A DNA stretch of 44,914 nucleotides from Prochlorothrix hollandica PCC 9006 = CALU 1027 (GCF_000332315.1 NZ_KB235941.1:309751-354664), one strand, 5' to 3'. Numbered from the stretch's first letter, positions 8,842 through 18,268 are shown. Notes: generated by a model from the sequence alone, not told the origin. Numbers and translations are program-made.

Positions 8842-8911
8842 GGGTGCGGCAAACCAGGGAACGAAGATAATTCGATCGGTGAGCTAATGCAGTTGGGTTC
8901 ACCTCAGTTTA

Positions 8912-8986
8912 GCAACTTTCACCCTTGCAACCCTCACCCTTGCAACCCTCACCCTTGCAACTTTCACCCTTGCAACCCTCACCCTC
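8912..8986. repeat. 15-bp tandem array between ribH and the ferredoxin-like gene
   Basis: Five units of GCAACCCTCACCCTT with minor variation. Apparent reading frames through it (NPHPC repeats) are artefacts of the 15-bp period. Confidence 0.85.
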
Positions 8987-9048
8987 AAGCCCGTTCCCAG
9001 GGGGGAGAGGGACTTTGCTGTAGCTTCCCTTGGCCTAGTGGCTGTTGG

Positions 9049-9537
9049 CTAAGCTGCCGCCCTAGGCAGTTTTTGCATCAGGCTGGCCATTTCAATGGCA
9101 CCCATGGCATAGTTCCAGCCCAAATTGCTCTTGATTCCGGCCCGTTCTAGGGCTTGTTGCAGGGTGTCCACGGTCAAGACTCCAAAGATCACCGGCACTC
9201 CCGTTTCGATGCCTGCTGCCGCCACTCCCTTAGAGACTTCTGATGCTACATAGTCAAAATGGGGAGTTTGGCCGCGAATAACAGCCCCCAGGCAAATGAC
9301 AGCGTTATAATGGCCTGAAGCGGCTAATTTCCGGGCTACCAGGGGAATTTCAAAGCAGCCGGGAACCCAGGCATAGTCCACCTGCGTCCCGTGGGGATCG
9401 GCATCAATGCCATGGCGCTTGAGGCAGTCTTGACAGCCTCCTAAGAGTTTTTCAGTCACTAGGTCATTGAAGCGACCAATGACAATGGCAAAACGTAGAG
9501 ACTCTGTGTGGGTAAAGCTCCCTTCAAAGACCGCCAT
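9049..9537 (-). CDS. ribH: 6,7-dimethyl-8-ribityllumazine synthase
   Basis: Penultimate step of riboflavin synthesis; forms the lumazine from a ribitylamino-uracil and a butanone phosphate. The 162-residue product shows [33 protein letters not shown] and [16 protein letters not shown], all standard RibH segments. The open frame extends to 9573, but [24 protein letters not shown] beginning at 9537 fits the family and has a purine-rich AGAGGGA upstream. No FMN riboswitch is evident upstream. Confidence 0.95.
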   Translation of the reverse strand: MAVFEGSFTHTESLRFAIVIGRFNDLVTEKLLGGCQDCLKRHGIDADPHGTQVDYAWVPGCFEIPLVARKLAASGHYNAVICLGAVIRGQTPHFDYVASEVSKGVAAAGIETGVPVIFGVLTVDTLQQALERAGIKSNLGWNYAMGAIEMASLMQKLPRAAA

Positions 9538-9659
9538 GGAGATCCCTCTATTGATAATCCAACGATAATTCAATCCGTTTCAACGGGTCATCACCCTGAA
9601 CCCGTCATCCCTCTGGGGTTCTGGGGTTTGGGTTGCAGATTGATCCCGTGATCCCGATT

Positions 9660-9700
9660 CCATAATAAAGCCCACCCGCATCAAAACGGGGTGGGCTGTT
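9660..9700 (-). terminator. Intrinsic terminator downstream of psbZ
   Basis: On the minus strand AGCCCACCC pairs with GGGTGGGCT (9669-9697) and is followed by TTTATTA. It lies beyond the tandem array that follows the psbZ stop codon. Confidence 0.75.
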
Positions 9701-9728
9701 CTCGCAACCGAGACTTGCAGTCAATGAT

Positions 9729-9803
9729 CTAGACCATGAAAAACTAGACCACGAAAAACCAGACCACGAAAAACCAGACCACGAAAAACTAGACCACGAA
9801 AAA
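9729..9803. repeat. 15-bp tandem array copying the last codons of psbZ
   Basis: Five units; the first (9789-9803) is the actual 3' end of psbZ, coding Phe-Phe-Val-Val-stop, and four near-identical units follow downstream. On the coding strand units read TTTTTCGTGGTCTAG, or TTTTTCGTGGTCTGG in the two middle ones. Confidence 0.9.
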
Positions 9804-9977
9804 GTTGACAACACCCACCAACAGGACGAGGGCAACCCAAGCCAGGGAACCCACGGTAATTAAACCCTTGGCGCGGGGTCCCACCACATCACCCGCGTAG
9901 GCTACGGGTACACCCACAACCAAAACCAAAGAGGTTAGAACCAGAGCAAGGACTAACAGTTGGAAAATTGCTAACAT
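9789..9977 (-). CDS. psbZ: Photosystem II protein PsbZ (Ycf9)
   Basis: A 62-residue thylakoid membrane subunit of photosystem II at the periphery of the core, known to stabilise PSII supercomplexes. Two transmembrane helices are visible: roughly residues 3-28 (AIFQLLVLALVLTSLVLVVG) and 38-60 (LITVGSLAWVALVLLVGVV), which is the family pattern and length. The start at 9977 has GGGAG about seven bases upstream. Frames extending upstream to 10205 are not part of the gene. A tandem array copies its last five codons downstream. Confidence 0.95.
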   Translation of the reverse strand: MLAIFQLLVLALVLTSLVLVVGVPVAYAGDVVGPRAKGLITVGSLAWVALVLLVGVVNFFVV

Positions 9978-10647
9978 TTTTTTCTCCCAGTGATAACGAA
10001 GCAGAGCAGATAGGTAGTTTCTAAGCACCAAAGCCCCCAAGGGAGCCTTGGTTATGGCGACGGATGAACCGCCCCGGAGTCCTAAGCAGTTGAATGTTTT
10101 AGGGATTCCTGATAGAAGCAAAGGGTCTAAGGGGACACAGGAGCCTATTTGACATGCTCCCCGACCTAAAGGTGCGGGGATTCTCCGGCTAGGCGAATAG
10201 TCCAAGCTGTTCGCTGTACGGCTGGCTAGACAAAGCAGTCGGATTGCCAGAAATCCTGGTCTTACGCCCGTTCTTTGTCCATTTAGAGTCTTGGGTTAGC
10301 CCCAACCCAGACTTTTCGATATGCTAACCATGATAGCAAAGATGGGGAACAGAGAGAGAAGGCTATGACCCAGCTTGTGGAAGACTGGATAGATCGGTTG
10401 CAGGAAGAAAAGCTGTCCTAGAAGGACGGGGCTTTAGACCCAGATTTTCGGTAATTCTAAACGGGCAGATTCCGGTGAGGGATTTGCCCTGGAACCGATG
10501 GCGATCGAGTCTTGGCAACGGCGAGGATGGGTTGGAATCACTCCAGCCGACGGCGTTGCCCTAGCTTTTAATCCATGGTTCAGCCTATGGTCTCCTTACA
10601 GCCCATCGTCCCATAAAGTAGACCCCTGACTCAAGGAGTTAGCCGCT
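9978..10647. other. Divergent psbZ-glycosyltransferase intergenic region
   Basis: 670 bp without a confident gene. The psbZ promoter should lie in 9978-10100. From about 10149 to 10450 there is a possible remnant of an IS200/IS605-type element. From 10450 to 10647 I see nothing beyond a HIP1-like site. Confidence 0.4.
10149..10450. mobile_element. Possible IS200/IS605 (TnpB-type) element remnant
   Basis: Bounded on the left by a hairpin of CCCCGACC and GGTGCGGGG around a TAAA loop following GACATGCT, and on the right by GTCCTAGAAGGAC followed by GGGGCTTTAGACC. Both resemble subterminal hairpins I associate with cyanobacterial tnpB elements. No transposase coding remains. A mini-frame at 10365-10421 (MTQLVEDWIDRLQEEKLS) has a purine-rich leader but no recognisable homology. 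The assignment is from memory of similar ends. Confidence 0.35.
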
Positions 10648-11625
10648 ATGGCCAGTGTCAGCATTTGTATCCCCACCTATAACCGTCAGGATTTACTGCC
10701 CTGGGCGATCGAGAGCGTGCTTCAACAAACCTTCCAGGATTGGGAGTTGGTGGTGTGTGACGACGGATCCCAGGACGGCACGGCGGATCGGATGGCCCGG
10801 TATGGCGATGGCCGCATTCGCTATCTACGCCATGGCCAGAATATTGGCAAAAGTAACAATATGAGATCGGGATTTGAAGCGACCACGGGGGACTATTTCC
10901 TTAAGTTTGACGATGACGATCGCCTTTGTCCCGATTTCCTGGAAAAAACCGTGGCTTGTTTGCAACAGCATCCCCAGGTGGCCTTTGTGGGCACGGATCA
11001 CTGGCTCATCGATCGCCAGAATCACCGCCAAGTCACTGCTACGGATCAAAACTCCCAGGTGTGGGGCCGGAGCGAGTTGCCGGAGGGTCTGGTGGCGGAT
11101 CTGTTGCAGCGGGTGTTTGTGGTGCAGAGTTTCCAGGTGGGGGCGACTCTGTTTCGGCGATCGGCCCTGGTGGCGGTGGATTTTATGCGATCGGGTCTGC
11201 GGAACTGTGAAGACAATGACCTATTGGTGCGCTTGGCCCTAGGGGGTGCCCAGGGCTATTATTTGCCCCAACGGTTGATGGAATACCGCGTCCATGGGGA
11301 ACAGCAGGGACTGGATCGGGCGATTCCCTATTTAGAGGACAAAATTCGCTATTTGGACTATTTCCAGTTCGATCGGGAGGATTTGGAACAGGTGCGGCGA
11401 TCGCGGTTGCGGGAGTCCCAATTATTGCTGGGGTTGCGCCAGGTGGAGCGGGGCCAGGATCCCCAGGGCAGAGCGTTGATTCGGGCGGCGGGCACGGCTT
11501 CCCCCAGGGCCAAGGTGGGCTTGGGGCTGTCCTATGTGCCTTTGCCCCTGCGACGGTTGTTATTCCAAGGGTTGCGGCGGTTGCGGGGCCAGGATTATAG
11601 CGATCGTATTCGCCAGGGCGGTTAG
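10648..11625 (+). CDS. Family 2 glycosyltransferase
   Basis: A 325-residue GT-A fold enzyme predicted to transfer a sugar from a nucleotide sugar to a cell-surface glycan. The N-terminus (SVSICIPTYNRQDLLPWAIESV) and VVCDDGSQDGT give the nucleotide-binding site. KFDDDDRL near residue 90 holds the metal-binding DxD motif. No transmembrane segment is evident, so it is cytoplasmic or peripheral. The donor and acceptor cannot be read from sequence. rmlD, which supplies dTDP-rhamnose, is 1.3 kb away, but the two are not in one operon. Confidence 0.85.
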   Translation: MASVSICIPTYNRQDLLPWAIESVLQQTFQDWELVVCDDGSQDGTADRMARYGDGRIRYLRHGQNIGKSNNMRSGFEATTGDYFLKFDDDDRLCPDFLEKTVACLQQHPQVAFVGTDHWLIDRQNHRQVTATDQNSQVWGRSELPEGLVADLLQRVFVVQSFQVGATLFRRSALVAVDFMRSGLRNCEDNDLLVRLALGGAQGYYLPQRLMEYRVHGEQQGLDRAIPYLEDKIRYLDYFQFDREDLEQVRRSRLRESQLLLGLRQVERGQDPQGRALIRAAGTASPRAKVGLGLSYVPLPLRRLLFQGLRRLRGQDYSDRIRQGG

Positions 11626-11687
11626 CCTGCTGGGGTCCAGATCCCCGTGTCCAGATCCCCGGTTTCCGTGACTAAAGTCGAAAGATT

Positions 11688-12500
11688 CTAGATTTCACCC
11701 AGTTCCCGTAGTCGAGCTTCTAGGGCGTTGAGTCGTTCTTCCGCAGCGACTCGCTTTTGGTGTTCCTGTTGGTAGAGTTCCTCGTTAGCGACTCGCTTTT
11801 GGTGTTCCTGTTGGTAGAGTTCTTCATTTGTGGCATAGCGGTTTCCCGTTTCATCGTACCAATAGAGCCATTCCCGATCCCAACCCCCATGGGTACCCAT
11901 TTCATAACCAATTCCGAGGCTAAGCTCTGGCATCCAAATGGCATTGCCAGTTTGCAGTACATAACGGCCCTCAGTATGCTTATAGACCTCCAGAACCGAT
12001 CGCTGCCGGAAGCGTCGCCCTTGACCCCCTTTGGGATTGTAGATTATATAATACAAAACCCCTAAATTTTCGTAATCTTGCAATTTCTGCTCATATTCGC
12101 CGTTGTACTTGTTTGAAACTACTTCTAGGGCCACAATGGGTATTGTATTCTTCTCTTGCCAGAGTAAATAGCTTAAGCGACCATCCCTATCCCGCAGCCG
12201 ATCGACCCCAACGGCCAAGAAGGCATCGGGGACGATCGCCGGTTCATCGGGGTTGTAGTAGAAGGCCATATCGACGGCGAAAAACCAATCTTGGCGATCG
12301 GCCCAGAGGCGCTGGAGGATGGTTTTCAGTAGTTGGGGAATTTCATCTTGGAGCTGGTTGTCCACAGGGGTTTCGTCGGAGTGGGGCAGGTCTTCGGCGT
12401 TGGGAAGGCGGCGGCGCAGGTAGTAAGCGAGGGCGGCTGTCATGGGGAGATCTCGATCGGGCAGGACATCGAACACAGGATCGAACACAGGATTGAACAC
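11688..12500 (-). CDS. Uma2 family (DUF820) protein with C-terminal repeats
   Basis: A 270-residue member of the large cyanobacterial Uma2 family, which has a PD-(D/E)XK nuclease-like fold and unproven function. Candidate active-site residues are the Asp in VPDAFLAVG (about 94) and the Glu in ALEVVSNKYNG (about 130). The C-terminus contains two perfect copies of a 14-residue coiled-coil unit (NEELYQQEHQKRVA), from a 42-bp tandem duplication at 11752-11835. The extreme N-terminus (NPVFDPVFD) is encoded by 12-bp repeats that continue upstream of the start. An alternative ATG is at 12443. Confidence 0.8.
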   Translation of the reverse strand: MFNPVFDPVFDVLPDRDLPMTAALAYYLRRRLPNAEDLPHSDETPVDNQLQDEIPQLLKTILQRLWADRQDWFFAVDMAFYYNPDEPAIVPDAFLAVGVDRLRDRDGRLSYLLWQEKNTIPIVALEVVSNKYNGEYEQKLQDYENLGVLYYIIYNPKGGQGRRFRQRSVLEVYKHTEGRYVLQTGNAIWMPELSLGIGYEMGTHGGWDREWLYWYDETGNRYATNEELYQQEHQKRVANEELYQQEHQKRVAAEERLNALEARLRELGEI

Positions 12501-12536
12501 AGGATCTATAGCAGCAATTCTAGAACACAGGATCTA
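12466..12536. repeat. 12-bp tandem repeats spanning the Uma2 gene start
   Basis: Units of about GAACACAGGATC repeat three times across the predicted start codon and once more at 12523. A 16-bp direct repeat TATAGCAGCAATTCTA lies at 12507-12522 and again at 12636-12651, on the other side of the neighbouring R1 element. Confidence 0.7.
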
Positions 12537-12635
12537 CAGCAGTCCTAAATGGGTCGTGTGGTGTGCCCCCGGAGGGGGCACACCACACCAAGGGTTTCAG
12601 CCGTCGAGATCCTTACAACTGATTTAGGGTTGCTG
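12537..12635. repeat. R1 element, copy d
   Basis: 99 bp with TA at 12535-12536 and 12636-12637. It sits 37 bp upstream of the Uma2-family start, probably in its promoter region. Confidence 0.85.
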
Positions 12636-12898
12636 TATAGCAGCAATTCTAACGTGCTGATTTACGACTCCCATTGGACTAGCCTGCTGGTGCCCAGGTC
12701 CCCGGTTTCTGTTGCTGAAGTTTCAAAATTCTCGATTTAACCCCATAAAGAACCAGGGATTTTCTAAAAAACAGCCATGGGTAATGATCTCTGGTTTCTT
12801 CTCGACCGAAGCCAGCCATTAAACAGCCCCCGCCAAGGAAACCAGGGATCTGTGCCTACGGGACTACCCCTAGGGAACCATCTGCGCCCACGGGACTA
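12636..12898. other. Intergenic region downstream of rmlD
   Basis: No gene is seen. It contains a degenerate repeat (about 12679-12738, CCCAGGTCCCCGGTTTCTG) that is similar to sequences at about 11634-11695 and 18630-18760, suggesting one more old dispersed repeat family. Confidence 0.4.
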
Positions 12899-13816
12899 TT
12901 AGGGCTTGGGTAACTGGGTAATGGCCTGCCGTAGGCTTTGGTGCCAGTGGGGGGGTGTGAACTGGAGAACCTGGCGCACCTTGTGGCAGTTCAGGACAGA
13001 ATAGGCGGGGCGCTGGGCTGGGGTGGGATAATCCTCCGTGGCGATCGGAATTAATTGTTTGAGCTTGAGGGACCAGCCCGCCGCGATCGCCTCCTCAAAA
13101 ATCGCCACCGCAAAGTCATACCAACTGGCGACCCCACTATTGCTGTAATGGTAAATCCCCGACAGACTGGGATCCTGGTGGATGCGCACCATCAGGGCCG
13201 CAATGACCTCAGCAATATCCCGCGCCCACGTCGGACTGCCCACCTGATCCGCCACCACCTGGAGCACCTCCCGTTCCTGGCCCAAGCGCACCATCGTTTT
13301 GAGAAAATTGGGGCGATCGTACTCGCTATAGACCCAAGCCGTGCGCAAAATCAGGTAGCGATCGCAGCCCTCCGCCACAATGGCCTTTTCCCCGGCCAAC
13401 TTCGATCGGCCATAGATGCCCAAGGGATCCGGCGCATCGGTCTCCCCATAGGGGCGATGGCCAAAGCCATTGAATACATAGTCTGTGGAAATATGCACCA
13501 GGGTTGCCCCGCAGCGGTGGGCCAGTTGGGCCAAGGACTGGAGGGCGGTGCCGTTAATTTGCTGGGCTAACTCCGGTTCCTCTTCAGCGCGATCGACAGC
13601 CGTATAAGCCGCCCCATTAATGATCACATCGGGCTTTAGGGTTTGGATGGCTTGGGCAAAGCGATCCAACTCCAAGGGCAGGTGGGTGAGGTCGCATTGA
13701 GACTTGTCCCAGGGAATCACCGTGGCCCGTGGTCCCAAAACCAGTTGTAAGGCTCGCCCCACCTGGCCCCAACAGCCCAAAATCAAAATGCGTTGGGGAA
13801 GCGTACCGTGGGCCAT
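12899..13816 (-). CDS. rmlD: dTDP-4-dehydrorhamnose reductase
   Basis: Last step of dTDP-L-rhamnose synthesis for surface polysaccharide. An NAD(P)-binding SDR-type protein: ILILGCWGQVGRAL is the dinucleotide motif, followed by DVIINGAAYTAVDRAEEE, STDYVFNG and the YGRSKLAGE catalytic Tyr/Lys pair. I set the start at 13816 because ILILG lies right after it, as in the family, and GGAG precedes it by 6-7 bases. An upstream ATG at 13870 (MSIASSPAF) would add 18 residues and has GAGG upstream. rmlA, rmlB and rmlC are not in the window. Confidence 0.93.
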   Translation of the reverse strand: MAHGTLPQRILILGCWGQVGRALQLVLGPRATVIPWDKSQCDLTHLPLELDRFAQAIQTLKPDVIINGAAYTAVDRAEEEPELAQQINGTALQSLAQLAHRCGATLVHISTDYVFNGFGHRPYGETDAPDPLGIYGRSKLAGEKAIVAEGCDRYLILRTAWVYSEYDRPNFLKTMVRLGQEREVLQVVADQVGSPTWARDIAEVIAALMVRIHQDPSLSGIYHYSNSGVASWYDFAVAIFEEAIAAGWSLKLKQLIPIATEDYPTPAQRPAYSVLNCHKVRQVLQFTPPHWHQSLRQAITQLPKP

Positions 13817-13870
13817 CGACTCCAAGGGAAAGGGACTGGCGTGAAAGGCGGGGGACGATGCAATGCTCAT

Positions 13871-14220
13871 GGACAAACCTCAGACATCCGATCGAGAAAA
13901 CCCGAACCCTTGGCCCGACTTTCCCCCCTCAAAATACCAGCAAAATGGGGCTAGTATGGATGACTCCTAGGGTCTTAGGCCACAGACCCGCCCTGAGGAG
14001 AGATAAGATAAAATCTAGGCAGTGGATTGGGATGGTTCAGGGAGGGTCAATGGGTCTCACGGTTGAAACCCTCAGATCCAGACTCCTCCCCCAATTTCCC
14101 CCCTAGCTTCCCCCAAAAGGTCGAAAGCTTCCCGTTGCCTCCGGTGCTGGAAGTTGACCCCTAGGGGTTACTCAGGGCTGAAGACCTCTGGCCTAGGGAC
14201 TGGAACCTCTGTCCCGTGGT
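13871..14220. other. Divergent rmlD-omp85 intergenic region
   Basis: About 350 bp expected to hold the promoters of rmlD and the Omp85 gene. No motif, repeat or convincing small gene is visible. Confidence 0.4.
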
Positions 14221-16647
14221 GTGGTCTTTCGTGGGAAGGGAACCTCTCCCGATATCTGCCTGTTCAATTGGTGTGTGGAAGTACAAAAAGCTGTGAATTC
14301 CAGGATTTCCGTTTTATCTGCTGTCCTTGCAGCCCTGACTGCATCAGCCACCCTCAAGGTGGCTCCCGGCGAAGCATCTACGGCCTTCGATCGCCCTGGA
14401 GAAACCGAGCTACAGGCGATCACCCCAGGAGCAGTCCAGGAGCGGCCCGTTTCCCTTACCCTCCCTGTCCTCACCCCAGATGCCATGGAGACAACAACCA
14501 CAACGGCAGCGATCGAGGCTGTTGGGGGTACCCCTCCCACCGAGTCTGTCTCCCGGATCCCCAGCGTCCTTTTCGGTGAACCCCTGTCGGACGGTGAACC
14601 CCTGTCGGACGGTGAATCCCTGTCTAATGCCGAACCCCTGCTGGACACGGCTCTGGGTTCTATCCCCAGCCGTTCCCCTGCGTCATCCCCCACCCTGGCC
14701 CAAGCCGGTGATCTGAATCCAGGCACGGCAGACCCAGGCACGGCTGAACCTGCTACGCCCTCAGTTCCCTTCTCCACCCCCACCCCAGGAACCCCCAGCC
14801 TCCAAACTAGTCCGGCTGCTGAACCCCGGGTCTTGGTCTCAGAAATTCAAGTCAGCGGTCTGGAGGGCAACCCCAACGCCCCTCTTCTGCTGGAGGCTGT
14901 CTATGGAGCCATTAGCGTAACGGCAGGGGAACCCACCACCCGATCGGCCATCCAGGAAGACCTGAACGCCATTTTTGCCACTGGTTACTTCCAGAATGTG
15001 CGCTTTACCCCCACCGACACCCCCCTCGGTGTGCGTCTCACCTTTATCGTCGATCCCAACCCCACTCTCACCGCCGTTGCTGTGAACGGTACCCGCGTTC
15101 TGCCCCCGGATCTGGTGGACGATATTTTTGGCGACAGTTACGGCGAGATCCTCAACCTCCAGGATCTGCAAGATGGGGTTCAAGCCCTCAATAAGTGGTA
15201 TCAAGACAATGGCTATGTTTTAGGCCAGGTCATTGACGCGGGCGAAATTTCCCCCGCAGGAGTTGTAACCCTAGAGGTGGCTGAAGGGGAAGTGGATAGC
15301 ATCCAAGTGCGGTTCCTCAATGATGAGGGCACGGGGTTGGATGAAGACGGAAATCCCATCAAGGGCAGAACCAAACCCTATATCGTCACCCGCGAATTTT
15401 CCCTGCAACCGGGGGATGTGTTCAATCGCAACCAGGCTGAAACTGATCTACAACGGGTCTTTGGCCTCGGTCTCTTTGAAGATGTCAACCTGTCCTTAGA
15501 TCCGTCCCCCGACGATCCCCGCAAGGTGATTGTGGTGGCCAATGTCATTGAAGGCAGCAGCGGATCGATCGGGGCGGGGGCCGGTCTCAGTTCCGACACC
15601 GGACTGTTTGGCTCCATCAGCTACCAACAGCAAAATTTCCGGGGACGGAACCAGGTCATTGGGTCGGAGTTAACCCTGGGGGAAAACGCCCTGCTGTTTG
15701 ATCTTAACTTCACAGATCCCTGGATTAAAGGGGATCCCTATCGCACCTCTTACACCGTCAATGCGTTCCGACGGCGATCGATCTCCCTCGTCTTTGATGA
15801 AGGCCCACGGGATGTCAACCTCAGCAACGGCGACACCCCCCGCATTGTCCGCACGGGCGGCGGCATTCGCTTCAACCGTCCCCTCTCCAAGGACGTGTAT
15901 AACGCCTCGGTGTGGAACGCATCCCTGGGGGTGCAATACCAGCGCGTGGGCATTCAAGACTCCGATGGCAATGCCTATGCTGTGGATGAGTTCGGCAACC
16001 AATTGACCGCCAGCGGTGATAGTGTCGATGACCTACTAACCCTGGGGTTTGGCCTTAGCCGCGACCTACGCAACAACCGTGTCCAAACCACTGCCGGATC
16101 CCTCGCCCGCATTAGTGTGGATCAATCGGTTCCCCTGGGATCCGGTAGCATTCTGATGAACCGCATCCGAGGCAGCTATAGCTACTACATCCCCCTCAAG
16201 TTTCTCAAAATTAGTCAGGGCTGCCGTAAGGCAGATGCCTCCCCCGCCGATTGCCCCCAAACCCTGGCCTTGAATGTCCAGGCAGGGACTATTTTCGGTG
16301 ATTTACCCCCCTATGAAGCCTTCCTGTTAGGGGGTAGCAGCTCTGTACGGGGCTATGGGGAAGGGGAAGTGGGCACCGGGCGCAGTTTTGCCCAGGCCAC
16401 GGCGGAATATCGCTTCCCGGTGTTCTCTGTCGTCGGCGGTGCCCTCTTTGCGGACTTCGCCACGGATCTGGGTACGGGGGACAATGTGCCGGGAGAACCG
16501 GCGGTAATTCGGGAAAAACCGGGGGGTGGCTTCGGGGTCGGCTTGGGGGTGCGGGTCAGATCTCCCATTGGTTCCATTCGGGTTGATTATGGTCTCAATG
16601 ACCAAGGTGATACCCGTTTCCACTTCGGTATTGGTGAGCGCTTCTAA
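14221..16647 (+). CDS. Outer membrane protein assembly factor Omp85/BamA
   Basis: Inserts beta-barrel proteins into the outer membrane; the cyanobacterial relative of plastid Toc75. The order is: signal peptide (SVLSAVLAALTASA), a long Pro/Ser/Thr-rich linker with an EPLSDG duplication (about residues 120-140), POTRA domains from about residue 202 to 445 (VLVSEIQVSG and VDSIQVRF begin two of them), and a C-terminal barrel carrying the VRGYGEGEVGTGRS loop motif and ending in Phe. The frame opens with GTG at 14221; another GTG at 14275, just before the signal peptide, is at least as likely. Neither has a clear ribosome-binding site. Confidence 0.93.
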   Translation: MVFRGKGTSPDICLFNWCVEVQKAVNSRISVLSAVLAALTASATLKVAPGEASTAFDRPGETELQAITPGAVQERPVSLTLPVLTPDAMETTTTTAAIEAVGGTPPTESVSRIPSVLFGEPLSDGEPLSDGESLSNAEPLLDTALGSIPSRSPASSPTLAQAGDLNPGTADPGTAEPATPSVPFSTPTPGTPSLQTSPAAEPRVLVSEIQVSGLEGNPNAPLLLEAVYGAISVTAGEPTTRSAIQEDLNAIFATGYFQNVRFTPTDTPLGVRLTFIVDPNPTLTAVAVNGTRVLPPDLVDDIFGDSYGEILNLQDLQDGVQALNKWYQDNGYVLGQVIDAGEISPAGVVTLEVAEGEVDSIQVRFLNDEGTGLDEDGNPIKGRTKPYIVTREFSLQPGDVFNRNQAETDLQRVFGLGLFEDVNLSLDPSPDDPRKVIVVANVIEGSSGSIGAGAGLSSDTGLFGSISYQQQNFRGRNQVIGSELTLGENALLFDLNFTDPWIKGDPYRTSYTVNAFRRRSISLVFDEGPRDVNLSNGDTPRIVRTGGGIRFNRPLSKDVYNASVWNASLGVQYQRVGIQDSDGNAYAVDEFGNQLTASGDSVDDLLTLGFGLSRDLRNNRVQTTAGSLARISVDQSVPLGSGSILMNRIRGSYSYYIPLKFLKISQGCRKADASPADCPQTLALNVQAGTIFGDLPPYEAFLLGGSSSVRGYGEGEVGTGRSFAQATAEYRFPVFSVVGGALFADFATDLGTGDNVPGEPAVIREKPGGGFGVGLGVRVRSPIGSIRVDYGLNDQGDTRFHFGIGERF

Positions 16648-16686
16648 GGCTCAGTTTGCCCTATTCTGAATGTCTCTCTACCCATA

Positions 16687-16785
16687 GGGCACCTCAATTA
16701 ATTGTGGCGGGCGGTGAAGCCGCCCGCCATAACCCCTATTCTTGCGTTGGTACAGGGGCGATAATTTGGATTTTTCGAGGTGCCC
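16687..16785. repeat. R2 element, copy c
   Basis: 99 bp, same orientation as copy a, beginning GGGCACCTCAATTAA and ending TCGAGGTGCCC. The flanks (CATA and TGGA) do not match, so no target duplication survives. Confidence 0.8.
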
Positions 16786-16915
16786 TGGAGGATGGTTTGG
16801 CGATCGCGTAAACCCTGGCAACGTTGGGTTTCGTGCCTTAACCAAACCTACTCCGGCAAACCTACTCAGGTCTTACCTTCAGGGGCAGGTACTGGAGCCA
16901 GAGGCTACACAAAAC

Positions 16916-16997
16916 GGGTATCAACTTAAGCCGGGACAGTGTGGCACAGAGCGCCCCACTGTCCCGTTAATCTTGTGCCGCTTTCAGCGGGAATCCC
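16916..16997. repeat. R3 element, copy c
   Basis: Complete R3 copy with both hairpins, located between the Omp85 gene and tRNA-Asp. Confidence 0.75.
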
Positions 16998-17038
16998 ACA
17001 AAACTAGATTTTAAGTTTTGCAGCTATATCGTAAAAAA

Positions 17039-17112
17039 CGGGACTGACGGGATTCGAACCCGCAACTTCCGCCGTGACAGGGCGGTGCTCTAACCGGTTG
17101 AACTACAGTCCC
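17039..17112 (-). tRNA. tRNA-Asp (anticodon GTC)
   Basis: 74 nt. The acceptor stem GGGACTG/CAGTCCC, anticodon stem CCGCC/GGCGG with loop CTGTCAC, and T-arm GGGTTCGAATCCC are all present. The discriminator base is G and CCA is not encoded. The loop gives anticodon GTC, decoding Asp. Confidence 0.97.
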
Positions 17113-17368
17113 CTGTAGTGCGCTCTCAGGTATTTGTGACAGCGAAGCTTATCATCGCAATAAAATTTCTACTTGTCAAGACCTTTGGATAAGTTCTTTT
17201 GGTAGTCAATATCTGGGTACTATCCCCCAGGGCAGACTAAAGCAGGGGAGACGGGTTCCCCTGAGAGCCGCCTGGATACCTCGTTAACCATACAGGAGAG
17301 GAGTTTGCTAGATTAAACGATACCATTAAGTATCTAAACCTATATCCCCATCATCAGTGTCCGATCCC

Positions 17369-18268
17369 ATGGAAATCCGTCGTCATCCTCCCAGTTCTGG
17401 TGTGCGAGTGCAAAGCTTGAGCTTTCAACTCGACACCCCCGATGCCAAACCTCTGCATATCTTGGAAGAAATCATTTGGCATAAAGATCAAGAGGTGACC
17501 CGGATGCGCGATCGCGTACCCCTCCTGGATTTACGGAAACAGGTTGTCGTTGCCCCGGCTCCCAAAGACTTCCTCGGTGCCCTGCAACGGGCTAGCCACA
17601 AACCCGCAGTGATTGCCGAGGTTAAAAAAGCATCCCCCAGCAAAGGGGTCTTCCGGGAAGACTTCGATGCGGTGGCGATCGCCCAGAGTTATGAACGCCA
17701 TGGGGCCACCTGTCTGTCTGTCCTCACTGACGAGCGCTTTTTCCAGGGCAGTTTCCAAAACCTCAGCCAGGTTCGCCAAGCCGTGGATTTGCCCCTGTTG
17801 TGCAAAGACTTTATGATCTCCCCGTACCAGATCTACTTAGCCCGTGCCCAGGGAGCCGATGCCATCCTGCTGATTGCTGCGGTGTTGGGTGATCAGGACC
17901 TGAAGTATTTTCTCAAAATTAGCCGCAGTCTTGGACTCACCGCCTTGATTGAGGTGCATTCTGGGCCGGAGTTAGAGCGGGTCTTAGCCCTAGGCCAAGC
18001 CCAATTACTGGGCATTAATAATCGGGATCTTAAAACCTTTCACACGTCCCTGGATACCACCTGTGATTTGCTCCAAACCTATGGGTCAGCCCTACGGGAG
18101 CAAGGCATCACCGTGATTAGTGAGTCTGGAATGCACCAAACCGCTGATTTAGACCGAGTGGCGGCAGCCGGTGCCCAGGGGGTCTTGGTGGGGGAATCCC
18201 TGATTCGTCAACGGGATCCCGGTGTTGCGTTAACTCAACTGATCGGTGTTTCTATTCCTGCTCGTTAA
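17369..18268 (+). CDS. trpC: Indole-3-glycerol-phosphate synthase
   Basis: Closes the indole ring in tryptophan synthesis. A TIM-barrel enzyme of 299 residues with [13 protein letters not shown] (catalytic Lys, phosphate contact), LCKDFMI, LIEVH, GINNRDL and VISESGM motifs in the expected order. The N-terminal [11 protein letters not shown] matches cyanobacterial TrpC, so I prefer the ATG at 17369 to the GTG at 17357. Other trp genes are absent. The next gene follows by 14 bp on the same strand. Confidence 0.96.
   Translation: MEIRRHPPSSGVRVQSLSFQLDTPDAKPLHILEEIIWHKDQEVTRMRDRVPLLDLRKQVVVAPAPKDFLGALQRASHKPAVIAEVKKASPSKGVFREDFDAVAIAQSYERHGATCLSVLTDERFFQGSFQNLSQVRQAVDLPLLCKDFMISPYQIYLARAQGADAILLIAAVLGDQDLKYFLKISRSLGLTALIEVHSGPELERVLALGQAQLLGINNRDLKTFHTSLDTTCDLLQTYGSALREQGITVISESGMHQTADLDRVAAAGAQGVLVGESLIRQRDPGVALTQLIGVSIPAR

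Noticed and set aside
8842-9048. Possible FMN riboswitch near ribH
   Set aside because: It lies downstream of ribH on the coding strand and holds only a tandem array; no RFN-like conserved segments are present upstream of ribH either.
8806-9150. 114-codon frame rich in NPHPC repeats
   Set aside because: Created by the 15-bp tandem array and antisense to ribH; not protein-like.
9605-9835. 76-codon minus frame with FSWS repeats
   Set aside because: Reads the psbZ-derived 15-bp array in another frame.
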